This document shows, piece by piece, positions 1-9,570 of a stretch of 64,000 bases of DNA; the stretch's first letter is position 1, and each line of letters opens with the position of its first letter. The DNA lies in contig JAGXFH010000078.1 of NCBI GenBank assembly GCA_024637315.1, positions 1-64,000 of the forward strand, read 5' to 3'. The DNA is from Brevirhabdus sp. (GTDB lineage Bacteria; Pseudomonadota; Alphaproteobacteria; Rhodobacterales; Rhodobacteraceae). The notes below the pieces were generated by a model. It was given only the letters and a program-made list of their open reading frames with translations, was not told where the DNA came from and did no database searches. A program made the translations under genes and the position numbers.

Positions 1-675
1 CCGAGCGTAATACCAGCCCGCATCTACGCTGGCCCGGAGCCGCTGCGTTAATTGGTGACTACGCAGCCCCGGGCCAACTCAACACCAAAGGGGTCAATCT
101 TGCGCGCCGATAAGGGGCCAACATTGGATGCCGATTGACATTGATTGTTTCGAGCCTGTCGTCTTGCCGCGCTTTCTGATCACATAAACCCCGGAATTGC
201 AGATTCGTTACGTTATAAAATAACAATTCCAGCGCCCACCGCAAGCCACCAATGCCGCACCCGCAAGGCTACAGTGGAATTTCCGCCAAGGAACCCGTCG
301 CGGCGAGACTTCGCCACCGTCAATCCGACTTATGGTGGGTACCTCCGTCAGCACAGGGTTGTTGATGTGGGGGGCATGGTGGATCGAAGGACCAGTCCCG
401 GAGTCACCAGACTTGCCTGGCATTCGTGCTTTGCGACGCGCTTGGAACAAGGGGTGGATTGACGTCAAGAAGCGACCTCTCAAGCCGAAACGCTCGTCTG
501 TCCCGCAAAGCGAGACTCAGAAACCGGTGAGGTTCGAGGTGTCCATTTCTGTACTTGATTGAAAGAGTGGACCTTCAATCGTGAAGGCGCGAACGACCGC
601 TCTCTTTCCTGTGCGACGCTCGATCAGGCTGAAGCGTTTCGTCCGCATAGGCCCCAACGACCGATGCATGCAGCA
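1..675. other. no supported gene at left edge
   Basis: Several short open frames on both strands overlap one another here. None has a convincing ribosome binding site or a recognisable domain. The stretch may hold the upstream or downstream part of a gene lying outside the window, or degraded sequence. I see no tRNA, repeat or clear terminator in it. Confidence 0.5.
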
Positions 676-2202
676 TCAGTCCACCACGGGATCCAGGCCC
701 ATAAGATGGGTCAACGGCGCGTGGTCGTCTGTCAGAATCTGCGCATTCTTCTGACGAAGAATGGTGTCAACGAACCCGGGATCCAACACTTGAAACCGGG
801 TCATGTCCGGGGCTGGCGTCTCGATCGCCGATACAGGGCTGTCTTGGGCGCTGGCCAGCAAAACGAAGACGCGGCGCTCACCAGCCCGGGGAGGGTTTGC
901 TGCGGTCCAGACCTCGACGCTTGGGAAGACCTCGCGCAATGTCACGACGACCGCTGCCAGCGCGTCAAGTCTGTCCGTGCTATCAATAAGGTTCATGGCA
1001 AAGACCCCGCCTGATGCCAGCCGATTGGACACCAATGCGAAAAATTCCAGCGTTACCAGATGTTCCGGAACTGCGATGTCGGTGAAGGCATCGCCAACGA
1101 TGACGTCAAACTGTTGAGTGCTGTTTCGAAGTGCCAGTCGGGCATCCCCGTGCAGGATCGTCGCGATCTTGGGATCAAACCAGAACCGGTCGACAGCCAC
1201 TGCCGTGACTTCGGGATCGATCTCGGCGATCGTGATGCCCGAGATGCCTCGATCCGACCACGCCCGGGGCACCGAGTAGGATCCCCCGCCAATATGAAAC
1301 GAGGTGAATCCCGTCCGGCTCATACGCATCCGGGGCAGCGCATCCAGCATTGCCGCATGTTCCGTGAACATGACCCTCGGCGTCTCTCGTCCGCTGATCC
1401 CGTGCGCAAGATGATCAACGACCATCAGATTGACCGGCGCCTGCGGATCGTCCGACATGGCGACAGTCCGTATGCAATAGTAGCTGCTTTCCCGATCGCA
1501 AACCGATGGCAGGCCAAAAGCACCAAGGCCGATCAGAAAGGCAAGGCCAATCCCTGAGGCCGCGAGCGCGGATTCGCGCCGCGACGCGCTTCCCAGCCAG
1601 AAGCAAATACCTGCGGCAATGGCATAGGTCGAGGCGATCACAAGCAGTGTTGCGACCGAGCCTATCCAGGGGACAAACAGGAAGCCCGCCAGTAGTGTCC
1701 CGGCAATTGCGCCAATAGCGCCCGCCGCAAACATCGCACCTAGCGCACGCTCGGATTGGTCGCGGCCGCGCATCGCAGCTACGGTCAGGACGGGTGCTGG
1801 TACGCCCGCGAAAAGCGAGGGCAGGAAGAACGCAAGCGCGCTGAGGGTAGTGATCGCCGCCAAGGGATGCAGGAGAACTTCAAGCACCGGACCTGCGACG
1901 GCCCGCAAGAGAAGCGTAGCACCGGCAGTCGCCCCGGCGGCCGCGATCATCGTCCAGCCGGTAATCCGCAATGCGCGACCGGTGTCGAGACCGGCGATAC
2001 GTCCGCCCCACCAATGACCGACGGAAAACCCTGCGAGCACGACCGCGATGATCGACGTCCAGGTGTAGAGGCTCATGCCGACATAGGGTGCAATCATGCG
2101 CCCGGCCACGATCTCGACCACAAGGCTCGACGCCGAAATGCCAGCCTGAAGGAAGATCAGCAGCCAAAGCGGCGTCAGTTTGGGATCGAGGGTGTTTCTC
2201 AT
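676..2202 (-). CDS. membrane-anchored spermidine-synthase-like protein
   Basis: 508 residues. About the first 230 are hydrophobic, with roughly six or seven predicted membrane helices. The rest is a Rossmann-type domain of the spermidine synthase/SAM methyltransferase class: a glycine-rich loop HIGGGSYS at 303-310, an acidic ribose-binding stretch EIDP at 327-330, HGDAR at 351-355 and VGDAF at 369-373. This is the layout of the 'fused MFS/spermidine synthase' family, whose substrates are mostly unknown. The acidic residue of GDAF is retained, so aminopropyl or methyl transfer is possible, but polyamine synthesis is not shown. No speD lies nearby. The start codon has no obvious Shine-Dalgarno, so the exact N-terminus is uncertain. 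It is transcribed away from the EamA gene to its right. Confidence 0.8.
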   Translation of the reverse strand: MRNTLDPKLTPLWLLIFLQAGISASSLVVEIVAGRMIAPYVGMSLYTWTSIIAVVLAGFSVGHWWGGRIAGLDTGRALRITGWTMIAAAGATAGATLLLRAVAGPVLEVLLHPLAAITTLSALAFFLPSLFAGVPAPVLTVAAMRGRDQSERALGAMFAAGAIGAIAGTLLAGFLFVPWIGSVATLLVIASTYAIAAGICFWLGSASRRESALAASGIGLAFLIGLGAFGLPSVCDRESSYYCIRTVAMSDDPQAPVNLMVVDHLAHGISGRETPRVMFTEHAAMLDALPRMRMSRTGFTSFHIGGGSYSVPRAWSDRGISGITIAEIDPEVTAVAVDRFWFDPKIATILHGDARLALRNSTQQFDVIVGDAFTDIAVPEHLVTLEFFALVSNRLASGGVFAMNLIDSTDRLDALAAVVVTLREVFPSVEVWTAANPPRAGERRVFVLLASAQDSPVSAIETPAPDMTRFQVLDPGFVDTILRQKNAQILTDDHAPLTHLMGLDPVVD

Positions 2203-2503
2203 CGGCGCGCCACTATCTCACCACCCGAAAACCAGTCAAGTGGCGTTGAATGAATCCCGGGAAATATGGCGGAGCGATCCGCTGCAGCGCGAAGCTGCCA
2301 GTCTTGTCGATCGCAGAAGGAACCCGATTTTCCGCCCCTCTTGTTAAGCCGGAAAGAAGGCCGAGCGTTGATTTCTCATCTGCAGGGAATGGCCGGATGG
2401 TCGGCCCATAGCAGGCACTGCCCAGCCGCCCAAAGGGCCGCGTGTCCTTCACGATCGTAGCGAAATGGCTTTACCGTGACGCCAGGCAGGGGCAGGATTT
2501 GCC
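2203..2503. other. intergenic region between divergent genes
   Basis: About 300 bases separate the spermidine-synthase-like gene (minus) from the EamA gene (plus), so promoters for both probably lie here. Short open frames on both strands lack ribosome binding sites and protein-like composition. I saw no clear operator or hairpin. Confidence 0.4.
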
Positions 2504-3334
2504 ATGCGACTCTTCCTTCTCACCGCCCTTGTCATGCTGGCTTTTGCCGGCAATTCGCTGTTGAACCGCGCCGCGCTGGCTGGGGATGACGGAACCGGAC
2601 CGGCGGCCTTTGCCTTGCTGCGGCTGGTCTCGGGCGCGATCGTGCTGCTGGGCATTACGGCGTTGCGGCGCCCGGCCACCGACTGGACCGGGCTGGTGCG
2701 GCCATGGGGGGCGCTGACACTGGCGCTTTATGTGCAGGGGTTTTCATTTGCCTATGTCTCATTGGCCACCGGGGTCGGGGCGCTGATCCTGTTTGGCGGC
2801 GTACAAATCACCATGTTCCTGGGCGCGGTCGTGCAGGGCGAGCGGATCGAACCGCGCCGCTGGCTGGTGGCCGGGGTCGCCTTTGCCGGGCTTGTCGTGC
2901 TGCTTTGGCCCGCCGGGGCGGCGGTACCGGACGGCGCTGGTGCAGTGCTAATGGCGGCGGCGGCGCTGGGCTGGGGACTGTATTCGCTTCTGGGGCGCGG
3001 TGCGCGCGATCCCCTGGGCAAGACGGCGGTGAACTTTGCGCTGGCGGTGCCGCTGGGCGCCGTCTGCTACTGGTGGGTGCCGGACGGGATCGGGACGCGC
3101 GGGGCGGTGCTGGCAGTGGTCAGCGGCGGGCTGACCTCGGGGGTTGGCTATGCGCTTTGGTATACGGTCCTGCCCCGGCTTGCCTCGTCGGCCGCAGCGG
3201 TGGCGCAACTGACCGTTCCGCTGATTGCCGCGGCGGGCGGTCTGCTGCTGCTGGGCGAGGTGCCGGGACTGCGCTTCGCACTAGCAGCCGTGCTGGTGCT
3301 GGGCGGTGTCGCGCTGTCGCTGATCCGCCGATAA
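2504..3334 (+). CDS. EamA/DMT-family transporter
   Basis: 276 residues that are almost wholly hydrophobic, with about ten predicted helices arranged as two EamA repeats (roughly 1-130 and 140-276). This is the usual size for drug/metabolite exporters of the inner membrane. The substrate cannot be read from sequence. The ATG follows a purine-rich stretch (AGGGGCAGGA) about 10 bases upstream. It stands alone between a divergent gene and a convergent DUF2585 gene, so context gives no substrate hint. It is a conventional stand-alone EamA protein, unlike the receiver-domain fusions near the right end of the window. Confidence 0.9.
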   Translation: MRLFLLTALVMLAFAGNSLLNRAALAGDDGTGPAAFALLRLVSGAIVLLGITALRRPATDWTGLVRPWGALTLALYVQGFSFAYVSLATGVGALILFGGVQITMFLGAVVQGERIEPRRWLVAGVAFAGLVVLLWPAGAAVPDGAGAVLMAAAALGWGLYSLLGRGARDPLGKTAVNFALAVPLGAVCYWWVPDGIGTRGAVLAVVSGGLTSGVGYALWYTVLPRLASSAAAVAQLTVPLIAAAGGLLLLGEVPGLRFALAAVLVLGGVALSLIRR

Positions 3335-3601
3335 GGACAGGTCCGGCCGCAGAAGGGTGGATGCTGCTCGGCAGGAGACAAACGGGGGAAGGGCGTTCGC
3401 AACGGACGGCCTGTTGCTTTGCGGGGGTTCCGTCACTGGATGTAACCATTTCCATTTGCCAAGACTCCATTATCGCGATGAGTTGACGAACTGGACTTTA
3501 CGGAACCGGCCGAGATTCCGGATGCGATGCAGTATGACATAAAACGCTGGCTTCGTCCGCACCCCCGACTTGTTCTTTCGTCAAGAAAGTCGGCCGCGGC
3601 C

Positions 3602-4162
3602 TCAGCCGCCCTGCCATTCCATCACCGGCTCCAGCGGGTAAAGCAGCATCAGGATGTTAAGGCCGAGGCCGTCGCGGATGATGACGGCCGTGAGGGCTTC
3701 GAAGCCGATCACGATCGCCACGCTTGCCCAGACCGGGATGCGGCGGGCGAGCCAGAAGCCGAGGATCATCGTCAGGATGTCGAAGACCGAGTTGATCACG
3801 CTGTCGCCGAAGTAATCGAGCGAAATCGTGACCTCGCGGTAGCGCTGGATCACCGCGTCGGTGTTCTCGATGATTTCCCAGGCACATTCCAGAACTGTCG
3901 CGATGACCAGCCGCCAACCAAACGCCACCCGGCGCGCCACCAGCCAGAAGAAGCCGTAGAACAACAAGCCGTGCAGCAGGTGCGACGGCGTGTACCAGTC
4001 CATCAGGTGCTGCGAATTCTCGCTGCTCATGGTCTCGCCGTGCCAGAGTTTGACATAGCCGCAGGTGCAGATCGGCACACGGCCCATGGCCAGAAGCGTG
4101 GCCGCCGTGGCAAGGACAAGGGCGGCAGTCAGCCAATAGGGAAGTGTCTGACGGGACATCAC
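3602..4162 (-). CDS. DUF2585 (UPF0314) membrane protein
   Basis: 186 residues with about five hydrophobic segments. The recognisable family features are CTCGYVKLWHGE near residue 32, DWYTPSHLLHGLLFY in the middle and CAWEIIENTD followed by DSVINSVFD. These match DUF2585, a conserved alphaproteobacterial inner-membrane family of unknown function. The conserved His, Glu and Asp residues resemble a metal or catalytic site, but no activity is established. Two adjacent Met codons open the frame, so the first or second could be used. The upstream neighbour on the same strand is a cytochrome c remnant whose 3' end overlaps the start of this gene by 4 bases. Confidence 0.85.
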   Translation of the reverse strand: MMSRQTLPYWLTAALVLATAATLLAMGRVPICTCGYVKLWHGETMSSENSQHLMDWYTPSHLLHGLLFYGFFWLVARRVAFGWRLVIATVLECAWEIIENTDAVIQRYREVTISLDYFGDSVINSVFDILTMILGFWLARRIPVWASVAIVIGFEALTAVIIRDGLGLNILMLLYPLEPVMEWQGG

Positions 4163-4323
4163 GAATCGACAACATCATGGGCTGGCCCGTCCGGTCCAAG
4201 TGGCGTTTGGCAGTTGCCACAGTCCGCCGGGCCATTCACCAGATAATCGCCGCGTTCGACTGGCGGCCCTGCAAAGGCCGTATCCGCCGCGCAGGCGGCT
4301 GCTATCAGCAATACCGATCTCAT
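4159..4323 (-). pseudogene. cytochrome c gene remnant (N-terminal 54 residues)
   Basis: An ATG at 4323 is preceded closely by AGGA. It encodes an export signal ending near AFA, then PPVERGDYLVNGPADCGNCQ and TPLGPDG. This is the start of a membrane-bound dehydrogenase-associated cytochrome c, where the usual heme site is C-x-x-C-H. Here the axial His codon reads Gln, and the frame stops after about 54 residues, so the protein cannot bind heme normally. The rest of the gene is absent: the next sequence is the DUF2585 gene. I read it as decay or deletion of a former cytochrome gene. A sequencing error at the His codon would not explain the early end. Confidence 0.55.
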
Positions 4324-4447
4324 TTCCTGATCCCTCGATCCAATTTGCAAGGCCCCCGCAACAGCGAGGACGATGCGACAAATTCGCATAGATTTCCGGT
4401 CTGTGTCAGCGTGAATCTGAAGGCCGCCCTGCGGTGCGGGAAATGAC

Positions 4448-6805
4448 CTATTCGCCGTAGGGAACCCAGATCGTCCTGGTCTCGGTGGCGTGGGCCAGGA
4501 ACTCGCGCCCCTCGCCCGCGGGACCCGTCCAGTCACGCGTTCGGCGGTTATTGACCCAGCTGCGCTTCAGGTTTCGGGCCGACTCCTTTTCGATCACTGT
4601 CGACAGGTTCGAGGACGAAAAGCTCCAGACCGCATCGACATCCATGTGGCCCGCCAGTTGCGGCGCAAGGTCGGCATGACTGCCGGTCAGGATGTTGACG
4701 ACGCCAGCCGGGACATCCGAGGTTTCGAGCACCTGGTAGAAATCGGTGGCGGCAAGCGGAAAGGGTGCCGAGGCCACGGTGACGGTGCGGTTGCCCATCG
4801 CGATGGCGGGCGCGATGACCGAGATCAGGCCAAGCAGCGGCGCGTCATCGGGGGCGAACTGGCCGATCACGCCGACGGGTTCGTTCATCGCCAGCGCGAT
4901 GCCCCGGATCGGCACACCCTTGACGGCGCCGTCCAGCTTGTCGGCCCAGGCGGCATAGGTGAACAGGCGGCTGATCGCGGTGTCGACCTCGTCGCGCGCG
5001 CTCGTCGCATGGACGCCGGTCAGGTCATGCAGACGATCGGCGAATTCCTCGGCACGGGCGGAAAGGTTTTCGGCGATGTAGTAAAGGATCTGCGCCCGCA
5101 GATGCCCGGTCGTCTTCGACCAGCCGCGGGCCGCCTGCGCCGCCTCCACAGCGTTGCGGACATCCTTGCGGTTGGCCAGCGATGCATGGCCGAGCAGCTT
5201 GCCGCGTGGACTGTGGACAGCACGCGAATAACCGCCGTCGGGTCGCGCCTGCTTGCCGCCGATGTAAAGCTTGGCGGTGCGGTCAAGGCCGCTGACCTCG
5301 GCGCTGTCCGGCGGGTCGGCGGCGGCGATCTGCTTGAGCGGCCTGGTCGCGACCCTTGGCCTGGTATAGGCGCGCAAGCCTTCCCAACCGCCCTCGCGGC
5401 CAAAGCCGCTTTCGCGCACCCCGCCGAACCCGGCCGCGGCATCGAAAAGGTTGGTTGCATTCACCCAGACCACGCCCGCGGCCAGTTTCGGCGCGATGTC
5501 GAGTGCGAGGTTGATGTTCTCGCTCCAGAGTGTCGCGGCCAGCCCGTAGCGAGTGTTGTTGGCCAGGTCCACCGCCTCGGCGGGGGTGCGGAAGGTCGTG
5601 CCGACAAGGACCGGGCCGAAGATCTCTTCCTGCATCAGCATCGCGGCGGGCTGCAAACCGGTGATCAGCGTCGGCGGGTAGTAGCAGCCGCCCGCGGGCA
5701 GCGGCGTCGCGGCGTGATAGACGGTGCCCTCATGGCCGCCGGCATCGACCAGATCGCGGACGGTTTTCAGTTGCACCGGGTCGACCATCGCGCCCACGTC
5801 GATGCACTTGTCCAGCGGATCGCCAAGCCGCAGCTTGTCCATCCGGGCGCGGAGGCGGGCATAGAAGGTCTCGGCAATGCCTTCCTGCACCAAAAGCCGC
5901 GATCCGGCGCAGCAGACCTGGCCCTGGTTGAACCAGATCGCGTCCACCAGCCCTTCGACCGCCGAGTCGATATCGGCGTCGTCGAAGACGATGTAGGGCG
6001 ACTTGCCGCCCAGTTCGAGGGTCAGCGACTTGCCTGAACCGGCGGTCGCCTCGCGTATCCGGCGACCGACAGAGGTCGAGCCGGTGAAGGCGATCTTGTC
6101 GATATCCTCATGCCCCACGATCATCTCGCCCACCGCGCCGTCGCCGGTGACGATGTTGACGACGCCCTTGGGCAGCCCGGCCTCCTGACAGATCTGCGCG
6201 AACAGCAACGCCGTCAGGCTGGTATATTCCGCCGGTTTCAGCACCACGGTGTTGCCCATCGCGATGGCGGGCGCGATCTTCCACGACAGCATCAAGAGCG
6301 GGAAGTTCCAGGGGATGATCTGGCCGCAGACGCCAAGCGGTTCGACGCCCGGCAATTCGGCGTCCATCAGCTGCGCCATGCCGGCGTGATAGTAGAAATG
6401 CCGGGCGACCAGCGGGATGTCGATGTCGCGGCTCTCGCGGATCGGCTTGCCGTTGTCGAGCGTCTCCAGCACCGCGAACAGCCGCGAATGCTTTTGCACC
6501 AGCCGCGCCAGCGCGTAGAGGTATTTCGCCCGCTCGTGTCCCGAGCGTTTCGCCCATTTGCCCTGCGCCTTGCGGGCCGCCGCGACCGCGGCATCGACGT
6601 CCTTGCTGGTTGCCTGCGTCACCTGCGCCAGCAGATCGCCGGTCGCCGGGTTGCGGCTGTCGAACCCCTTGCCGGGTCGGGTGAACGCGCCGTCGACGAA
6701 CAGGCCCAGCTTGCGACCGTGGCCCTCAAGCCAGGCCATCGCCTCGGCGGCGCTTTCCGGGGCGGGGCCATACTCCATCGTTTCGAAGATTTCAGAGACG
6801 TTCAT
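4448..6805 (-). CDS. ALDH16-type two-domain aldehyde dehydrogenase
   Basis: 785 residues, far longer than the roughly 500 of an ordinary aldehyde dehydrogenase. Residues about 30-490 form a complete catalytic ALDH unit: PWNFP (Asn167), LELGGKSP (Glu264) and [11 protein letters not shown] with the nucleophile at about Cys298. Residues about 505-785 repeat the ALDH fold but lack the Cys/Glu set, so this half is probably structural. That architecture defines the ALDH16 family, which has been studied structurally from a Rhodobacteraceae species. The reaction would be NAD(P)-dependent oxidation of an aldehyde to the acid. It follows deoC with about 40 bases between them, so acetaldehyde, or an aldehyde made in deoxyribose breakdown, is a plausible substrate (inference). 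Confidence 0.88.
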   Translation of the reverse strand: MNVSEIFETMEYGPAPESAAEAMAWLEGHGRKLGLFVDGAFTRPGKGFDSRNPATGDLLAQVTQATSKDVDAAVAAARKAQGKWAKRSGHERAKYLYALARLVQKHSRLFAVLETLDNGKPIRESRDIDIPLVARHFYYHAGMAQLMDAELPGVEPLGVCGQIIPWNFPLLMLSWKIAPAIAMGNTVVLKPAEYTSLTALLFAQICQEAGLPKGVVNIVTGDGAVGEMIVGHEDIDKIAFTGSTSVGRRIREATAGSGKSLTLELGGKSPYIVFDDADIDSAVEGLVDAIWFNQGQVCCAGSRLLVQEGIAETFYARLRARMDKLRLGDPLDKCIDVGAMVDPVQLKTVRDLVDAGGHEGTVYHAATPLPAGGCYYPPTLITGLQPAAMLMQEEIFGPVLVGTTFRTPAEAVDLANNTRYGLAATLWSENINLALDIAPKLAAGVVWVNATNLFDAAAGFGGVRESGFGREGGWEGLRAYTRPRVATRPLKQIAAADPPDSAEVSGLDRTAKLYIGGKQARPDGGYSRAVHSPRGKLLGHASLANRKDVRNAVEAAQAARGWSKTTGHLRAQILYYIAENLSARAEEFADRLHDLTGVHATSARDEVDTAISRLFTYAAWADKLDGAVKGVPIRGIALAMNEPVGVIGQFAPDDAPLLGLISVIAPAIAMGNRTVTVASAPFPLAATDFYQVLETSDVPAGVVNILTGSHADLAPQLAGHMDVDAVWSFSSSNLSTVIEKESARNLKRSWVNNRRTRDWTGPAGEGREFLAHATETRTIWVPYGE

Positions 6806-6847
6806 GGCTTCTTCTTCCTGAAAATATCCAGATCCGACGCTGCCCGG

Positions 6848-7846
6848 TCAGGCCCGCGGATGCCGGTAGGACGCCGAGTAGCGCCCGGTGACATGATGCT
6901 CCAACTGCCGCTCGATATCGCCCAGCAACGATGACGCGCCGAACCGGAAGAGGTCGGGCTGCAGCCAGCGGTCGCCCAACTCGTCCTTCATCAGCGCAAG
7001 GTAAACCAGCGCATCCTTGGCCTTGGATATGCCGCCGGCGGGTTTGTAGCCGACCCGGTGGCCGGTACGCTGGTGATAGTCGCGGATCGCGCGGATCATC
7101 GTCAGCGATACCGGCAGGGTGGCGTTGACGCTTTCCTTGCCGGTCGAGGTCTTGATGAAATCTGCCCCCGCCATCATGCAGACATAGCTGGCACGGGCGA
7201 CGTTCCTGAGCGTCTGCAACTCTCCGGTGGCCAGGATCGCCTTGACATGGGCATCGCCGCAGGCGGAGCGAAATTCCCGCATCTCGTCGTAGAGCGCCCG
7301 CCAATTGCCGGTCAGGACATGGCGGCGTGAAATCACGATGTCGATCTCGGACGCCCCGGCCTTGACGCTTTCGCCGATCTCGGCGACGCGCAGGCGATAG
7401 GGCGACAGCCCCGCCGGAAATCCGGCGGACACGGCGGCGACCGGGATGCCGCTGCCGCGCAGGGCCGCCACGGCGGTTTCGACCATCTCATGATAGACGC
7501 AGACCGCACCCGTATGGATCGGCCCGACCCCCAGCGCGTCGAGGATGTCCCGCCGCACCGGGTTCGCCGCCTTGGCGCATAGCCGCTGCACCCGGCCAGG
7601 CGTGTCGTCGCCCGACAGGGTGGTGAGGTCGATCAGCGTGATCGCCTTCAACAGCCACGCCGCCTGATATTCCTTCTTCACCGATCGTCGCCCCGGCAGG
7701 GTGGCGGCGCGTCGTTCGATCGCCGAGGTGTTGGCCTGCACCGAGGCGACCCAGTCCATGTCCAGATCCATCCCCGGATTTCGGGTTTCGTGGACTTGCG
7801 GCAATTGTGCTGCGGTGGTCTTGATCTGGGTGCTGGTGCCGGTCAC
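6848..7846 (-). CDS. deoC: deoxyribose-phosphate aldolase
   Basis: About 332 residues, cleaving 2-deoxyribose-5-phosphate to glyceraldehyde-3-phosphate and acetaldehyde. Visible family features are LIDLTTLSGDDTP near the N-terminus, HVKAILATGEL, ADFIKTSTGKE with the Schiff-base lysine, and VGYKPAGGIS. The protein is of the longer DeoC type rather than the roughly 220-residue bacterial form. I chose the GTG at 7846 because AGGGAGGT lies directly before it. A longer frame reaches 7900 but has no such site. It sits between an AraC-type regulator and an ALDH16 enzyme on the same strand, forming a likely deoxynucleoside or deoxyribose catabolic operon. Confidence 0.9.
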   Translation of the reverse strand: MTGTSTQIKTTAAQLPQVHETRNPGMDLDMDWVASVQANTSAIERRAATLPGRRSVKKEYQAAWLLKAITLIDLTTLSGDDTPGRVQRLCAKAANPVRRDILDALGVGPIHTGAVCVYHEMVETAVAALRGSGIPVAAVSAGFPAGLSPYRLRVAEIGESVKAGASEIDIVISRRHVLTGNWRALYDEMREFRSACGDAHVKAILATGELQTLRNVARASYVCMMAGADFIKTSTGKESVNATLPVSLTMIRAIRDYHQRTGHRVGYKPAGGISKAKDALVYLALMKDELGDRWLQPDLFRFGASSLLGDIERQLEHHVTGRYSASYRHPRA

Positions 7847-7915
7847 GCTGACCTCCCTGAGACGAAGTCTTATCGTGGCATGGGCCGAGGCGCTTGGCAA
7901 GATTTTACCAAATGG

Positions 7916-8758
7916 TCAAACCGGTTGGATGACGTTCCTCTGGAACTTGCGGCGGTAGTCGGCCGGGGTCAGCCCGTGATGGGCGCGGAACAGCCGGTGG
8001 AAATGCGACAGGTTGGGCAAGCCGCACTCCGCCGCGATCTCGGACAGCGGGTCGGATGTTCCGGTCAACGCCATCGCGGCATGGGCCATGCGGATCCGGT
8101 TGACATAGTCCGAAGGCGTCTCGTTGAAGTAGCGCTGCATCATCCGGCTGACATGGGCATGGGCGCGCCCCGCCACGCGCACGAGGCCCGCCGCGCCGTC
8201 ATGGAATACCGGCTGGTCATGCGCGGCGGCGCAGGCGCGGGCCAGCCAGTCGGGCAGGGTTTCGGGCATCGGGCCGGTATTGCTCTGCAGGTCGGCGAGG
8301 ATCGGCAACAGGAACGCCTCGGCAGCAAGACCCGAGCGGATGCCGTTTTCCAGCCGAAGCGCGGAGCGGGACAGATCAGCGAGCTGGCGGATCTCGCGGT
8401 GCGCCTTGTCCGGCTGAGGCGCGACGGACCAGAAAAGCCTGCCGCGCATGTCGTGGCGCTCTGCGATGCTGTGAATCAGCGCGGCCCGGAAGGCGATGTT
8501 GACCAGATGGGTTTCCTCGCCCATCCCTTGAAGGGCATGACTGTCGGCGGGTCGAATGAAAACCATATCGCCTTCGCTCAGCACTTCTTTCACGCCGTTG
8601 ATCAGATGCCGGGCGCGACCGTGATGCAGCCAGAAGAGTTCGTAATAATCGTGATCATGGACCGCCCGGATCGGCTTTTTCGACAGGACCGCGCGGGTGA
8701 AGTGCACGGCACTGCCCGGTTGGAAGATGTCGCCCGAATTCAGCCGAAGGGTTTTCAT
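7916..8758 (-). CDS. AraC-family transcriptional regulator
   Basis: 280 residues. The N-terminal half is a cupin-like sensing domain (HDHDYYELFWLHHGRARHL, then GDMVFIRP). The C-terminal 100 residues carry the double helix-turn-helix of AraC regulators, with ISEIAAECG-like LSEIAAECGLPNLSHFHRLF and the closing GLTPADYRRKF. The gene is first in a same-strand series with deoC and the ALDH16 gene and ends 69 bases before the chosen deoC start. It is therefore the obvious candidate regulator of that unit. The inducer is unknown; an aldehyde, deoxyribose or its phosphate are possibilities. Its own promoter must lie in the 130 bases shared with divergent rpe. Confidence 0.9.
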   Translation of the reverse strand: MKTLRLNSGDIFQPGSAVHFTRAVLSKKPIRAVHDHDYYELFWLHHGRARHLINGVKEVLSEGDMVFIRPADSHALQGMGEETHLVNIAFRAALIHSIAERHDMRGRLFWSVAPQPDKAHREIRQLADLSRSALRLENGIRSGLAAEAFLLPILADLQSNTGPMPETLPDWLARACAAAHDQPVFHDGAAGLVRVAGRAHAHVSRMMQRYFNETPSDYVNRIRMAHAAMALTGTSDPLSEIAAECGLPNLSHFHRLFRAHHGLTPADYRRKFQRNVIQPV

Positions 8759-8889
8759 GGCCGTTGACTAGCACGGTCCGGGGGCAAGGAACATCCGGGC
8801 TGCGGCGCAGCGGCGTCCTGCCGCCACCCCTGACCGTGACGGGCGCGTCGATACGCGCTAGAGACGGGTGAGCAACAAGGGAATCGCTT

Positions 8890-9570
8890 ATGTCCTTCGA
8901 CCGTTCGGTAAAGATCGCCCCCTCGATCCTGTCCGCCGATTTCGCCAATTTTGGGGAAGAGATCGAGGCCGTCGAGGCGCAAGGGGCCGATTGGATCCAT
9001 GTCGATGTGATGGACGGGCATTTCGTGCCGAACATCACCTTCGGTCCGGCCACCTGCAAGGCGATCCGGCCACATGTAAAGACGGTCATGGACGTTCATC
9101 TGATGATCGCGCCGGTCGATCCCTATATCGAGGCCTTCGCCGAGGCCGGCGCCGATATCCTGACCGCGCATGTCGAAGCCGGGCCGCATATCCACCGGAC
9201 GCTACAGGCGATCCGCGGCGCGGGATTGAAGGCCGGGCTGGCGATCAACCCCGGAACTCCGCCAGAGGTTTTGGCACCTGTCCTCGATATGGTCGATCTG
9301 GTTTGTGTGATGACGGTAAATCCCGGTTTTGGTGGCCAGAAATTCATCCCCTCCTGTGTCGACAAGGTGCGCACGATCCGTGCGATGATCGGCGACCGGC
9401 CGGTGCATATCGAAATCGACGGCGGCGTCGATCCGACAACCGCGCCGCTGGTTGTGGCAGCCGGGGCGGATGTTCTGGTGGCCGGATCGGCAGTGTTCAA
9501 GGGCGGCTCTGTCAGCGATCCCGCCCCCTATGGCGCCAATATCAGGGCGATCCGGGCGGCAGCCAGCTGA
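8890..9570 (+). CDS. rpe: ribulose-phosphate 3-epimerase
   Basis: 226 residues, the usual size. It interconverts ribulose-5-phosphate and xylulose-5-phosphate in the pentose phosphate pathway and Calvin cycle. Clear family motifs: [15 protein letters not shown], the metal and catalytic stretch [34 protein letters not shown] and the phosphate-binding IDGGVDPTT. The gene is divergent from the AraC regulator. Its 3' end overlaps the 3' end of the convergent Wzy-type gene by 29 bases. Confidence 0.95.
   Translation: MSFDRSVKIAPSILSADFANFGEEIEAVEAQGADWIHVDVMDGHFVPNITFGPATCKAIRPHVKTVMDVHLMIAPVDPYIEAFAEAGADILTAHVEAGPHIHRTLQAIRGAGLKAGLAINPGTPPEVLAPVLDMVDLVCVMTVNPGFGGQKFIPSCVDKVRTIRAMIGDRPVHIEIDGGVDPTTAPLVVAAGADVLVAGSAVFKGGSVSDPAPYGANIRAIRAAAS

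Noticed and set aside
145-562. Overlapping open frames at the left edge on both strands
   Set aside because: No ribosome sites, no recognisable domain and mutual overlap; typical of GC-rich shadow frames.
4490-6037. A 515-residue open frame on the plus strand opposite the ALDH gene
   Set aside because: Antisense shadow of a gene with clear catalytic motifs; its sequence is Arg/Gly/Ala-rich without domains.
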